A stretch of 38,029 nucleotides of DNA from contig PKTU01000063.1 of assembly GCA_002869005.1 (NCBI GenBank), forward strand, positions 1 to 38,029, given 5' to 3'. Under the pieces are notes generated by a model. That model was not told the DNA's origin. It searched no databases and saw only the letters and a list, made by a program, of their open reading frames with translations. Below are positions 24,251 through 31,786 of the stretch, piece after piece. Source of the stretch: Deltaproteobacteria bacterium. GTDB lineage: Bacteria; Desulfobacterota; Deferrisomatia; Deferrisomatales; BM512. The position numbers and the translations under genes are program-made. Numbering within the stretch: position 1 is the first letter of the stretch; each line of letters opens with the position of its first letter.

Positions 24251-25444
24251 TTGCGTAACCTCAACGAAGTGGTATTTGTAAGCGCGGTCAGAACCCCGAT
24301 GGGTAAGTTCGGCGGCACCCTGAAAGACATGAAAATCTACGATGTCGCTGCTTTCCCGATCCGCGAGGCGCTAAAGCGCGCCAACGTAGATGGTGATGAA
24401 CTTGACGACGCCATCATCGGCTCCTGCCGTCAGGCGGGTAACCACGTCAACCCCGCCAAGAGCGCGGCTGCCAAGGGCGGCGCGGGCCTGGCCGTCCCCG
24501 GCGTCACCATCAACAAGGCATGCCCCGCCGGCATGAAATCGATCTCGCTCGCCACCCAGCTCATCCAGGTCGGACAGGGCAACGTCGTCCTCTGCGGCGG
24601 TATGGAGTCTATGTCAACCATCCCCCACCTCGTTAAGGGTTACCGCTGGAAGGGTTTCCGCATGGGCCCCGTAACGCTTGAAGATGGCTGGTCTGACGCC
24701 CACGACCCGGTAGCGGACCTCTCCATGGGCCTCACCGCCGAGAACCTCGTTGTGAAGTACGATATCTCCCGCGAAGAGCTCGACGAGTTCGCCTCAAACT
24801 CTCACAACAAGGCTGAGGCCGCGCAGAAGAACGGCTGGTTCGATGAGGAGATCACTCCCGTAACCGTCCCCGGCGGCCGCAAGAATCCAGACATTGTCTT
24901 CGAGAAAGATGAATCCATCCGCTACGGCTCGACCCCCGAGCAGATGGCGAACCTCCGTCCCGCCTTCAAAAAAGACGGCATCATCACCGCCGGTAACGCC
25001 TGCGGCATGACGGACGGCGCAGCCTTTCTGGTCGCGATGACCCGCGAAGAGGCGGACAAGCGCGGCGTAAAGCCCCTCTTCTCCGTCGTCTCCTATGACC
25101 AGTGCGCGGTCGACGGTAAGTTCATGGGCGACGGCCCCTCCGTCTCCATCCCCCGCGCCCTTGAGAAGGGCGGCATGACCCTCGGCGATATGGACCTCAT
25201 CGAGGTCAACGAGGCTTTCGCGGCGCAGGTTATCGCCAATGAGCGCGTGCTGAAGTGGGACCGCTCACTCCTTAACGTACATGGCGGCGCCATCGCCCTC
25301 GGTCACCCCACCGGCTGCTCCGGCGCCCGTATCGTGATGACCCTCTACTACGCCATGAAGCGCCTCGATAAGGAGTTCGGCGTCGCGGGCATCTGCGGCG
25401 GCGGCGGCTCCACTATGGCGATGGTAATCAAGCGCGAGAGCTAA
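24251..25444 (+). CDS. Thiolase (acetyl-CoA acyltransferase)
   Basis: This 397-residue enzyme has the complete thiolase active site: Cys91 in NKACPAGMKS, His352 in GGAIALGHPTGCSG, and Cys382 in GICGGGGSTMAM. The N-terminal VVFVSAVRTPMGKFGG is the family signature. The start is TTG, placed by GGAGGA seven bases upstream; an earlier in-frame GTG at 24230 precedes that ribosome-binding site. In this context it probably cleaves 3-oxopimelyl-CoA or acetoacetyl-CoA after ring opening; the sequence does not distinguish these. It is followed by an SDR gene after 27 bp, as expected for a 3-hydroxyacyl-CoA dehydrogenation/thiolysis pair. Confidence 0.92.
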   Translation: MRNLNEVVFVSAVRTPMGKFGGTLKDMKIYDVAAFPIREALKRANVDGDELDDAIIGSCRQAGNHVNPAKSAAAKGGAGLAVPGVTINKACPAGMKSISLATQLIQVGQGNVVLCGGMESMSTIPHLVKGYRWKGFRMGPVTLEDGWSDAHDPVADLSMGLTAENLVVKYDISREELDEFASNSHNKAEAAQKNGWFDEEITPVTVPGGRKNPDIVFEKDESIRYGSTPEQMANLRPAFKKDGIITAGNACGMTDGAAFLVAMTREEADKRGVKPLFSVVSYDQCAVDGKFMGDGPSVSIPRALEKGGMTLGDMDLIEVNEAFAAQVIANERVLKWDRSLLNVHGGAIALGHPTGCSGARIVMTLYYAMKRLDKEFGVAGICGGGGSTMAMVIKRES

Positions 25445-25471
25445 ATCCTCTTAATGAATGGAGATGAGAAT

Positions 25472-26218
25472 ATGATTGATCTTACCGGAAAAGTCGCCAT
25501 CGTCACCGGCGGAACCCGTGGCATAGGCGCGGAGATAGTCCGCACCCTGGCGAAGCAGGGGTGCGATGTCGCCCTCAACTACAGAAAGAGCGCCGACGAG
25601 GCCAAAGAGATGGTCGCTGAGCTTGAAAAGATGGGTAGAAAAGCGATCGCCGTTCAGGCCGACGTATCCTCCTTCGAGGACGCCCAGCGCATGGTCGAGG
25701 AGACCGTCGAGAAGCTTGGCGGGCTACACATCCTCATCACAAACGCCGGGATGAACTGGGACGGCGTTATCTGGAAGATGACCGAGGAGCAGTGGGACCG
25801 CGTCATCGATGTCGACCTCAAGGGGACCTTCAACTATCTGCGCGCCGCCGCCCCCATCTTCAAGGGGCAGAACTGGGGCCGCTTCATCTCCGTCACCTCC
25901 ATCAACGGCCTTCGCGGCAAGTTCGGCCAGACCAACTACTCCGCGGCAAAGGCAGGCGCCATCGGCCTTACGAAGGCTGCGGCGAAGGACCTCGGCAAGT
26001 TCGGCGTGACCGCAAACTCAGTCGCCCCCGGCTTCATCCTTACAGAGATGGGTGAGTCGATGCCCGCCGAGTTCAAAGAGATAGCCGTCAACGAGACGGC
26101 GGTTAAGCGCGCCGGGCTCCCAGAAGACATCGCTTGGCTGGTCACCTTCCTCGCCTCCGAGTGCGGCAGGCACATTACCGGCGAAGTTATCAAGGTCGAC
26201 GGCGGCCAGTACATCTAG
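25472..26218 (+). CDS. Short-chain dehydrogenase/reductase (3-oxoacyl-CoA/ACP reductase type)
   Basis: This 248-residue classical SDR has the nucleotide-binding motif TGGTRGIG and the structural NAG motif. The catalytic residues lie in VTSINGLRGKFGQTNYSAAK (Ser, Tyr, Lys). The length is typical of FabG/PhaB. The Arg after TGGT and the ALNYRKS segment suggest NADP preference, but NAD use is possible. An ATG 18 bases earlier is in frame; GGAG lies between the two, so I choose 25472. Next to a thiolase and a dienoyl-CoA hydratase, it likely interconverts 3-hydroxyacyl- and 3-oxoacyl-CoA, perhaps 3-hydroxypimelyl-CoA. A polymer-storage acetoacetyl-CoA reductase is an alternative. Confidence 0.88.
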   Translation: MIDLTGKVAIVTGGTRGIGAEIVRTLAKQGCDVALNYRKSADEAKEMVAELEKMGRKAIAVQADVSSFEDAQRMVEETVEKLGGLHILITNAGMNWDGVIWKMTEEQWDRVIDVDLKGTFNYLRAAAPIFKGQNWGRFISVTSINGLRGKFGQTNYSAAKAGAIGLTKAAAKDLGKFGVTANSVAPGFILTEMGESMPAEFKEIAVNETAVKRAGLPEDIAWLVTFLASECGRHITGEVIKVDGGQYI

Positions 26219-26228
26219 GAGGGTTACG

Positions 26229-27005
26229 ATGAGCGACTATAAATTTATTAAGTCCTATGAGAAAGATGGCTGCGCGTGGATATCAATCAACCGCCCGCCG
26301 CTAAATGTTCTCGACATACCAACGATGGCGGAGATGAACGAGGCCATCCGCGAGGTGAAGAGCCGCGAGGCGGAGTATAAGTGCCTTGTCATAACCGCTG
26401 AAGGCGAGAAGGCTTTTAGCGCCGGGGTCGACGTCTCCGACCACACCGAAGATAAGATGGACTCGATGATCGAGACCTTCCACGCCATCTTCATGAACCT
26501 CGAAGAGCTTGAGATACCCGTCATCGGCGCGGTGAAGGGCGCGGCGCTAGGCGGCGGCTGCGAGGTCGCGATCTTTTGCGACATCGTCATCGCCTCGGAC
26601 AGCCTGAAGATCGGCCAGCCGGAGATACAGGTCGGCGTCTTCCCGCCTCTCGCGGCGGTTGTTATGCCGCGCGTTATCCCGGAGAAGAAGGCCTTTGAGC
26701 TTATCGTGGGCGGCTCGGTGATTCGCGCCGAGGAGGCCAAGGCGCTTGGTCTTGTAAATCAGGTGTTCCCGCTGGAGAGCTTCGACGAGGATTTCGCCAA
26801 GTACCTCGCGGGCTTCACCTCGCTTTCCGGCTCCGTAATGCGCATGACTAAGCGCGCGCTTCGCGCTACAAAGGGGCTGCCCTTTGCCGAGGCGATGCAC
26901 AAAGCCGAAGAGCTTTACCTCGGCGACCTTATGACGACCTCCGACGCCAAAGAGGGCCTGGCGGCGTTCATGGAGAAGAGAAAGCCCGTCTGGACCGACA
27001 AATAG
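26229..27005 (+). CDS. bamR: Cyclohexa-1,5-diene-1-carbonyl-CoA hydratase (dienoyl-CoA hydratase)
   Basis: This 258-residue crotonase-fold protein has the family oxyanion-hole segments (KAFSAGVDVSDHTEDK and KGAALGGGCEVAIFCD). It adds water to the 1,5-dienoyl-CoA produced by benzoyl-CoA reductase, giving 6-hydroxycyclohex-1-ene-1-carbonyl-CoA. The GVDVSDHT pattern and the FPPLAAVVMPR segment agree with my recollection of Dch/BamR proteins rather than ordinary enoyl-CoA hydratases. It starts 10 bp after the SDR gene with AGGAGG. With bamQ and bamA downstream, the modified beta-oxidation steps are complete in this window. Confidence 0.9.
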   Translation: MSDYKFIKSYEKDGCAWISINRPPLNVLDIPTMAEMNEAIREVKSREAEYKCLVITAEGEKAFSAGVDVSDHTEDKMDSMIETFHAIFMNLEELEIPVIGAVKGAALGGGCEVAIFCDIVIASDSLKIGQPEIQVGVFPPLAAVVMPRVIPEKKAFELIVGGSVIRAEEAKALGLVNQVFPLESFDEDFAKYLAGFTSLSGSVMRMTKRALRATKGLPFAEAMHKAEELYLGDLMTTSDAKEGLAAFMEKRKPVWTDK

Positions 27006-27018
27006 CGGCGGCTGAAGC

Positions 27019-27831
27019 GTGCGTATAGATTTCCATGTCCACCTCGCCCTCCGGGAGCATATGGAGCCGGTCCCCGCCGGCTTCTGCGACTCCTTCTGGG
27101 AGGGCAGGGGAGACTGGAGCCGGATAGTCGGCGACGCCAAACTATTTGACGAGCACCTTGCCTCGGAGGGAGTCGATTACGCGGTCGGCCTCGCAGAGGT
27201 TAGCCCCGGAGTTACCGGGGTCACTACAAATGAATATGTTGCCGAGGCTTACGCCGAGACAGAGCGGGTCATAAAATTCGCATCATTAAACCCCTTCTTT
27301 GAGGGGGACCTCTATGAGGAGGCGCACCGGCTTGCGGCGCTTGGGTTCAGGGGCGTAAAGCTCTACCCGACCTACCAGTGGTTCTTTGTGAGCGACGAAC
27401 GGCTTAGACCCTTTTACAGGGCTTGCGCGGAGCTTGGCTGGCCGGTGATGGCGCACACGGGGAGCTCCATCTTCCCCGGCGCGAAGCTGAAGTACGGCGA
27501 CCCGCTTTACTTCGACGAGGTTGCCGTGGATTTCCCCGAGGTCAACTTCCTCATAGTCCACGGCGGCAGAGGGCTCTGGTATGAGCGGGCGGAGTTCTTG
27601 GCGAAGTTTCACGAGAACGTTTACCTGGAAGTATCGGGGCTGCCGCCGCAAAAGCTAAAGGAATATTTTCCGGCGCTTGAGCGGATATCAAGGAAGGTCG
27701 TCTTCGGCAGCGACTGGCCAGCGAACCCCGGCATAGGTGAGAACATGGAGCGCATAGCGGCACTCGGCCTCTCGGGAGACGCGGTGGACAATATCCTTGG
27801 AGGCAACGCGGCGCGCCTCCTTGGGCTTTAG
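27019..27831 (+). CDS. Amidohydrolase-2-type metal-dependent hydrolase
   Basis: This 270-residue TIM-barrel protein has amidohydrolase metal motifs in order: HVH in RIDFHVHLAL, a later His in MAHTGSS, His in IVHGGRGLW, and the conserved Asp in FGSDWPANPG. The start is GTG, 13 bp after the bamR stop. Members of this subgroup hydrolyse or decarboxylate a wide range of substrates. It lies between bamR and bamQ in the same direction, so it is probably co-expressed with ring-degradation enzymes. No step of the known benzoyl-CoA pathway needs such an enzyme. It might handle a side product or a hydroxylated aromatic precursor; that is a guess. Confidence 0.82.
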   Translation: MRIDFHVHLALREHMEPVPAGFCDSFWEGRGDWSRIVGDAKLFDEHLASEGVDYAVGLAEVSPGVTGVTTNEYVAEAYAETERVIKFASLNPFFEGDLYEEAHRLAALGFRGVKLYPTYQWFFVSDERLRPFYRACAELGWPVMAHTGSSIFPGAKLKYGDPLYFDEVAVDFPEVNFLIVHGGRGLWYERAEFLAKFHENVYLEVSGLPPQKLKEYFPALERISRKVVFGSDWPANPGIGENMERIAALGLSGDAVDNILGGNAARLLGL

Positions 27832-27880
27832 AGTTTAATTAACGGACCCCATACGGGGCCTTGAAGGATTGGAGAGCGAG

Positions 27881-28975
27881 ATGTCTATACCTGATAAGAT
27901 CAAGACCTGGCAGATGGTGAAGCCCAGCGACCCCAAAACCGGAGAGAAGGGGGTCATCGAGCTAACCGAGTATGACCTTCCCGAGATTGGGCCCGGCGAA
28001 GTGCTTATCGAGATCGCGGGGTGCGGCGTATGCCACACCGACCTCGGCTACTTCTACGATGGCGTGCCCACCGTGGTGCCCGCGCCGCTTACCCTGGGTC
28101 ACGAGATAAGCGGCACCGTCATCGCCGGTGAAGCCGAGTGGGTGGGCCGCGAGGTAATCGTCCCCGCGGTTATGCCTTGCAACCAGTGCGATATCTGCAA
28201 AAGCGGCCGAGGCAACCGCTGCCTCTCCCAGAAGATGCCCGGCAACTCCATCGGCATCTACGGCGGCTACTCCAGCCACATAGTGCTTCCCGCCGAAGAC
28301 CTCTGCCACATAAAAGAGCGTAACCTCCCCCTCTCCAACCTCTCAGTCATCGCCGACGCGGTGACCACACCATACCAGGCGGCGATGCGCGCCGACCTAA
28401 AAGAGGGCGACCTTGTCATAATCACCGGCGCCTCCGGCGGCGTGGGCTCCAACATGTGCCAGGTGGCGAAGGCGCTGGGCGCCAAAGTCGTAATAGGCAT
28501 AGACATCGACGACGAGCGCCTCAAGAGAAATCTGGAATATGGCGCTGACGCTGTGATCAACTCTCGCGAGCTCGACGCCAAGGGCGTAAAAGCACGCATT
28601 AAAGAGATTGCGAAAGAGCACGGCGTACCCTCCAACTGGGGGTGGAAGATCTTCGAGTGCTCAGGAGTCAAGCCCGGACAGGAGCTTGCCCTTGCCCTCC
28701 TCTCCTTCGTTGGCAAGCTTATCGTGGTTGGCTACACGATGGCGAAGACAGAGTACATGCTCTCTAAGTTGATGGCCTTCGACGCCGAGATCATCGGGAC
28801 ATGGGGCTGTCTGCCCAAGTATTACCCAGCGGTTTTAGACCTCGTCAACGAGGGGAAAATTCAGCTGGCCCCATTTATAGAGACTCGCCCGATGTCCACG
28901 GTCGTGGAAGTTCTTGAAGAGGTCCACGACAGGCGCACCGACAAACGCATCATCCTTGAACCCGACTTTTCTTAA
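27881..28975 (+). CDS. bamQ: 6-hydroxycyclohex-1-ene-1-carbonyl-CoA dehydrogenase
   Basis: This 364-residue zinc-type medium-chain dehydrogenase has a catalytic zinc site in GVCHTDLGYF and TLGHEISG. The structural zinc site is CNQCDICKSGRGNRC. The Rossmann motif is ITGASGGVGSNMCQVAKAL, followed by GIDIDDERL, where the acidic residues suggest NAD. It oxidises the 6-hydroxy group to the 6-oxo-enoyl-CoA. The N-terminal IKTWQMVKPS and its position directly before bamA support the assignment over generic alcohol dehydrogenases. A TTG at 27869 is in frame; the ATG at 27881 is preferred because GGAGAG lies between. A CCCC-ATAC-GGGG stem (27847-27858) precedes it. Confidence 0.92.
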   Translation: MSIPDKIKTWQMVKPSDPKTGEKGVIELTEYDLPEIGPGEVLIEIAGCGVCHTDLGYFYDGVPTVVPAPLTLGHEISGTVIAGEAEWVGREVIVPAVMPCNQCDICKSGRGNRCLSQKMPGNSIGIYGGYSSHIVLPAEDLCHIKERNLPLSNLSVIADAVTTPYQAAMRADLKEGDLVIITGASGGVGSNMCQVAKALGAKVVIGIDIDDERLKRNLEYGADAVINSRELDAKGVKARIKEIAKEHGVPSNWGWKIFECSGVKPGQELALALLSFVGKLIVVGYTMAKTEYMLSKLMAFDAEIIGTWGCLPKYYPAVLDLVNEGKIQLAPFIETRPMSTVVEVLEEVHDRRTDKRIILEPDFS

Positions 28976-29002
28976 TTATTACTTTTGATAAAGGAGTTGA
29001 AG

Positions 29003-30133
29003 ATGTCTTTAGATTGGTTACCCAGAGATAATGAGATTAAAGATCACAACCTCGTCGGCGATCAGCACTACGGCACCGAGGCACCCTGCACCGTCTACGA
29101 GAAGCGCCCCCTTAAGGACCCCGAGGGGAACGTAGTAGAGGGGCTCTACACCGCATGGATCATCCTGAACAACCCCGCGCAGTTCAACTCCTACACCACC
29201 GAGATGGTGAAGGGCATCATCGCGGGCTTCCAGGACGCCTCCTCCGACAGGTCAGTTGTTGGCGTCGTCTTCACCGGCACCGGCGACAAGGCTTTCTGCA
29301 CCGGTGGCAACACTGTGGAGTATTCCCAGTACTACGCCAAGCGCCCCAATGAGTACGGCGAGTATATGGACCTCTTCAACCAGATGGTCGACGGTATATT
29401 AAATTGCAAGAAGCCCGTCATCTGCCGCGTCAACGGCATGCGCGTCGCGGGCGGCCAGGAGATCGGCATGGCTTGCGACATCGCCATCACCTCCGACCTC
29501 GCGGTCTTCGGTCAGGCCGGCCCCAAGCACGGCAGTGCCCCCGTCGGCGGCTCCACCGACTTCCTCCCCTGGTTCCTCACGATGGAGGACGCGATGTGGA
29601 ACTGCGTATCCTGCGAGCTGTGGAGCGCCTACAAGATGAAGGCCAAAAACCTCGTCTCCAAGGTCGTCCCCGTGCTCAAGAAGGACGGAGAGTTTATCAG
29701 AAACCCCCTCGTTAAAACCGAAAACTACGTCGAGGATGGCGAGATCGTCTACGGCGACATGAAGACAGGCGAAGAGGCGAAGGCGGGTAAAGCGTTGATG
29801 AAGGAGTGCGAAATTGACTTCGCGCTCCTCGACAAGGCGGTCGACGAGATCATATGGAAGTTCACCAACCTCTTCCCCGGCTGCCTCATCATGTCCATCG
29901 ACTCCGTCCGCGCCAAGAAGAAATTCTTCTGGGACCAGGCGAAGCTCCCCAACCGCCACTGGCTCGCTGCGAACATGATGGGAGAGGCGTTCCTTGGCTT
30001 CACCGCCTTCACAACCCGCAAAATCACCGGCGAAGACGTCATTGACTTCATCAAGTTCAGGCAGATGACGGCTGAGGGCCATGAGATGAACGCAGAGATG
30101 TTTGAAGCGGTTCTCGGCTCGCCAAAGGAATAG
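29003..30133 (+). CDS. bamA: 6-oxocyclohex-1-ene-1-carbonyl-CoA hydrolase (ring-opening)
   Basis: This 376-residue crotonase-superfamily enzyme hydrolytically opens the alicyclic ring, giving 3-hydroxypimelyl-CoA. It is the common marker gene of anaerobic aromatic degradation. Characteristic segments are WIILNNPAQFNSYTTEMVKG, KAFCTGGNTVEYSQYY, RVNGMRVAGGQEIGMACD and GPKHGSAPVGGSTDFLP. It is longer than common enoyl-CoA hydratases, as expected for BamA/Oah. The ATG at 29003 follows AAGGAG; an earlier in-frame start (28985) lies before that site. The strong terminator at 30159-30195 follows, so bamA is the last gene of this transcription unit. Confidence 0.96.
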   Translation: MSLDWLPRDNEIKDHNLVGDQHYGTEAPCTVYEKRPLKDPEGNVVEGLYTAWIILNNPAQFNSYTTEMVKGIIAGFQDASSDRSVVGVVFTGTGDKAFCTGGNTVEYSQYYAKRPNEYGEYMDLFNQMVDGILNCKKPVICRVNGMRVAGGQEIGMACDIAITSDLAVFGQAGPKHGSAPVGGSTDFLPWFLTMEDAMWNCVSCELWSAYKMKAKNLVSKVVPVLKKDGEFIRNPLVKTENYVEDGEIVYGDMKTGEEAKAGKALMKECEIDFALLDKAVDEIIWKFTNLFPGCLIMSIDSVRAKKKFFWDQAKLPNRHWLAANMMGEAFLGFTAFTTRKITGEDVIDFIKFRQMTAEGHEMNAEMFEAVLGSPKE

Positions 30134-30158
30134 AGAAGACTTAATACGATTCACCGAT

Positions 30159-30195
30159 GCCCGGTACGCGCAAGTGCGTGCCGGGCTTTTTTTTT
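30159..30195 (+). terminator. Strong intrinsic terminator after bamA
   Basis: The arms GCCCGGTACGCG (30159-30170) and TGCGTGCCGGGC (30175-30186) form a 12-bp stem with two G-U pairs and a CAAG loop. Nine T residues follow directly (30187-30195). It lies 25 bp after the bamA stop and separates the ring-degradation genes from the sigma-54-controlled genes. Confidence 0.93.
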
Positions 30196-30210
30196 ACCTT
30201 CGGTTAAGGG

Positions 30211-30228
30211 TCACCAATTGTGTGGTGA
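30211..30228. promoter_or_regulatory. Perfect inverted repeat, candidate enhancer-binding-protein site
   Basis: TCACCA-N6-TGGTGA forms a perfect 6-bp inverted repeat centred about 82 bp upstream of the -24 GG of the sigma-54 promoter at 30300. Activators of the NtrC family bind such dyads upstream of their promoters. A TCACCA half-site also occurs at 30394-30399. Confidence 0.55.
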
Positions 30229-30299
30229 AAAACAACCGCTTTTCCTTGGCGTGGGAGTAGAAAGCCCGTAAAATGGGATGTTGCAAAGGGGTAGGCCGG

Positions 30300-30315
30300 T
30301 GGCACGCGGTTTGCA
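30300..30315 (+). promoter_or_regulatory. Sigma-54 (-24/-12) promoter of the thiolase/paaK genes
   Basis: TGGCACG-CGGT-TTGCA is an exact match to the sigma-54 consensus TGGCACG-N4-TTGCW. The invariant GG (30301-30302) and GC (30313-30314) are 12 bases apart start to start. Transcription should begin near 30326, leaving a leader of about 185 nt before the thiolase ATG. Regulation by an NtrC-type activator is required for such promoters. Confidence 0.85.
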
Positions 30316-30325
30316 ATTACAAAAC

Positions 30326-30510
30326 GCAGTTATAAAATAGCCACATGCTGTTTGTGCTTATCTTTAAGGTGTCGGTTAAAGGCGTCAATCGATTCACCAC
30401 GAATATAGGCATTTTACGTAGCGACGATTATGGCGATACGGCGTCTCGCTATGGGGGCGCTTTTATGCTTTTTACACCTTTTTGCGCTCTTTTTATTTGA
30501 GAGGATATCA
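30326..30510 (+). other. Untranslated leader of the sigma-54 transcript
   Basis: With the terminator and promoter elements upstream, this accounts for the 377-bp gap without a confident gene (30134-30510). The leader is AT-richer than coding regions. It contains a frame from 30430 that could extend the thiolase by 27 hydrophobic residues, but that extension lacks a good ribosome-binding site and is not family-like. I see no recognisable riboswitch. Confidence 0.45.
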
Positions 30511-31713
30511 ATGTTCAATAAGGCCTATATACCCTTCCGTGGCTACTTCAGTTCACCCTACGCCAAATGGCAGGGGAGCCTAGCCGAACTGCACTCACTT
30601 AAACTAGCAGCCTCTACCGTTGGACGTTTTATCAAAGAGCGGGAGATTGACCCGGCAATATTTGACTTCCTCTACCTCGGCTTCACCATCCACCAGTACC
30701 AGGGCTTTTACGGGGGCCCCTGGGTATCCGCGATGATGGGTGCCGGGCATATTCCCGGCGTAAACGTAGCGCAGGCGTGTGCCACCTCCACCTCCTGCCT
30801 TATGAGCGCCGCATCCGGCGTGGAGACGGGTATCTACGAGACGGCGGCGGTAGTCGTGGGCGATCGCACCTCCAACGGGCCTCACATCGTCTGGCCCAAC
30901 CCTTCCGGACCCGGAGGGCAGGTGCTCTCGGAAAACTGGATGATGGACAACTTCAACTCAGACCCCAACGTCGGTAAATTCTCGCCGATGATCTCCACGG
31001 CTGAAAACGTCGCCAAGGCGGCGGGCATAACCAAGGAGGAGGTCGATGAGCTGGCGGCGCACCGATGGAGCCAGTATGAGGATGCGCTAGCTGATGATCG
31101 GGCCTTTCAGCGGGGTTATTTCTTTCCGATAGTGGAGCAGATATCAAAGAAAAAAACGATCACCCTTGAGGCGGACGAAGGGGTGACACCATCGAAGCTC
31201 GAAGTCTTGCAGGGGCTTCGCCCGGTCATGGAGGGCGGCGTCCACTCCTTCGGCGCGCAGACCCACCCTGCCGACGGCAACGGCTTCCTCATAGTTACAA
31301 CCGAGGAGAAGGCGAGAGAGCTCGCCGCCGACCCCGGTGTCACGGTAAAGATTTGCTCCTACGGCTTTGCTCGCGTCGATAGGGGGTTCATGCCAAAAGC
31401 GCCGCTTCCCGCCGCTAAGGATGCCCTCTCCAAGGCCGGAATTTCACTTGACGACGTCAAAGTCATAAAGACCCACAACCCCTTCACGGTAAATGACCTC
31501 TACTTTGCAAAAGAGCTGGGAATAGACGCCAAATCCTTCAACAACTACGGAAGCCCCCTAATCTTCGGTCATCCGCAGGGGCCCACCGCGGGGCGTTGCG
31601 TAATGGAGCTCATCGAGGAGCTGGCTGGCAAAGGCGGCGGTTATGGCCTCTTCACCGGCTGCGCCGCAGGTGACACCGGAGCGGCCATGGTCATAAAGGT
31701 CGATGCTGCCTGA
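30511..31713 (+). CDS. Thiolase-family acyltransferase (second, divergent thiolase)
   Basis: This 400-residue protein has all three thiolase active-site elements: Cys90 in VAQACATSTSC, His354 in IFGHPQGPTAGR, and Cys384 in GLFTGCAAGDTGAA. Its N-terminus (KAYIPFRGYFSSPYAKWQGS) differs from the usual RTP-GKFGG start, so it belongs to a divergent subgroup from the thiolase at 24251. The ATG at 30511 follows GAGAGG. It is the first gene after the sigma-54 promoter, followed by phenylacetate-CoA ligase. It may thiolytically release acetyl-CoA from an aryl- or alkyl-3-oxoacyl-CoA, for example when shortening phenylpropanoid side chains. The substrate is unproven. Confidence 0.88.
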   Translation: MFNKAYIPFRGYFSSPYAKWQGSLAELHSLKLAASTVGRFIKEREIDPAIFDFLYLGFTIHQYQGFYGGPWVSAMMGAGHIPGVNVAQACATSTSCLMSAASGVETGIYETAAVVVGDRTSNGPHIVWPNPSGPGGQVLSENWMMDNFNSDPNVGKFSPMISTAENVAKAAGITKEEVDELAAHRWSQYEDALADDRAFQRGYFFPIVEQISKKKTITLEADEGVTPSKLEVLQGLRPVMEGGVHSFGAQTHPADGNGFLIVTTEEKARELAADPGVTVKICSYGFARVDRGFMPKAPLPAAKDALSKAGISLDDVKVIKTHNPFTVNDLYFAKELGIDAKSFNNYGSPLIFGHPQGPTAGRCVMELIEELAGKGGGYGLFTGCAAGDTGAAMVIKVDAA

Positions 31714-31786
31714 CTTTAACCAGAGATTGCTTTAAATACTTCTTTTTCTATATTAAATGCCCGATGGGCCAAGGATGGAGGCTTCG

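Noticed and set aside
10092-30207. TTCGGTTAA shared by 10092-10100 and 30199-30207 as a common regulatory motif
   Set aside because: A 9-base match is expected by chance in a window of this size, and no third copy supports it.
30430-30510. Hydrophobic N-terminal extension (membrane anchor) of the thiolase
   Set aside because: No ribosome-binding site of quality at 30430, thiolases are soluble, and GAGAGG precedes the ATG at 30511.
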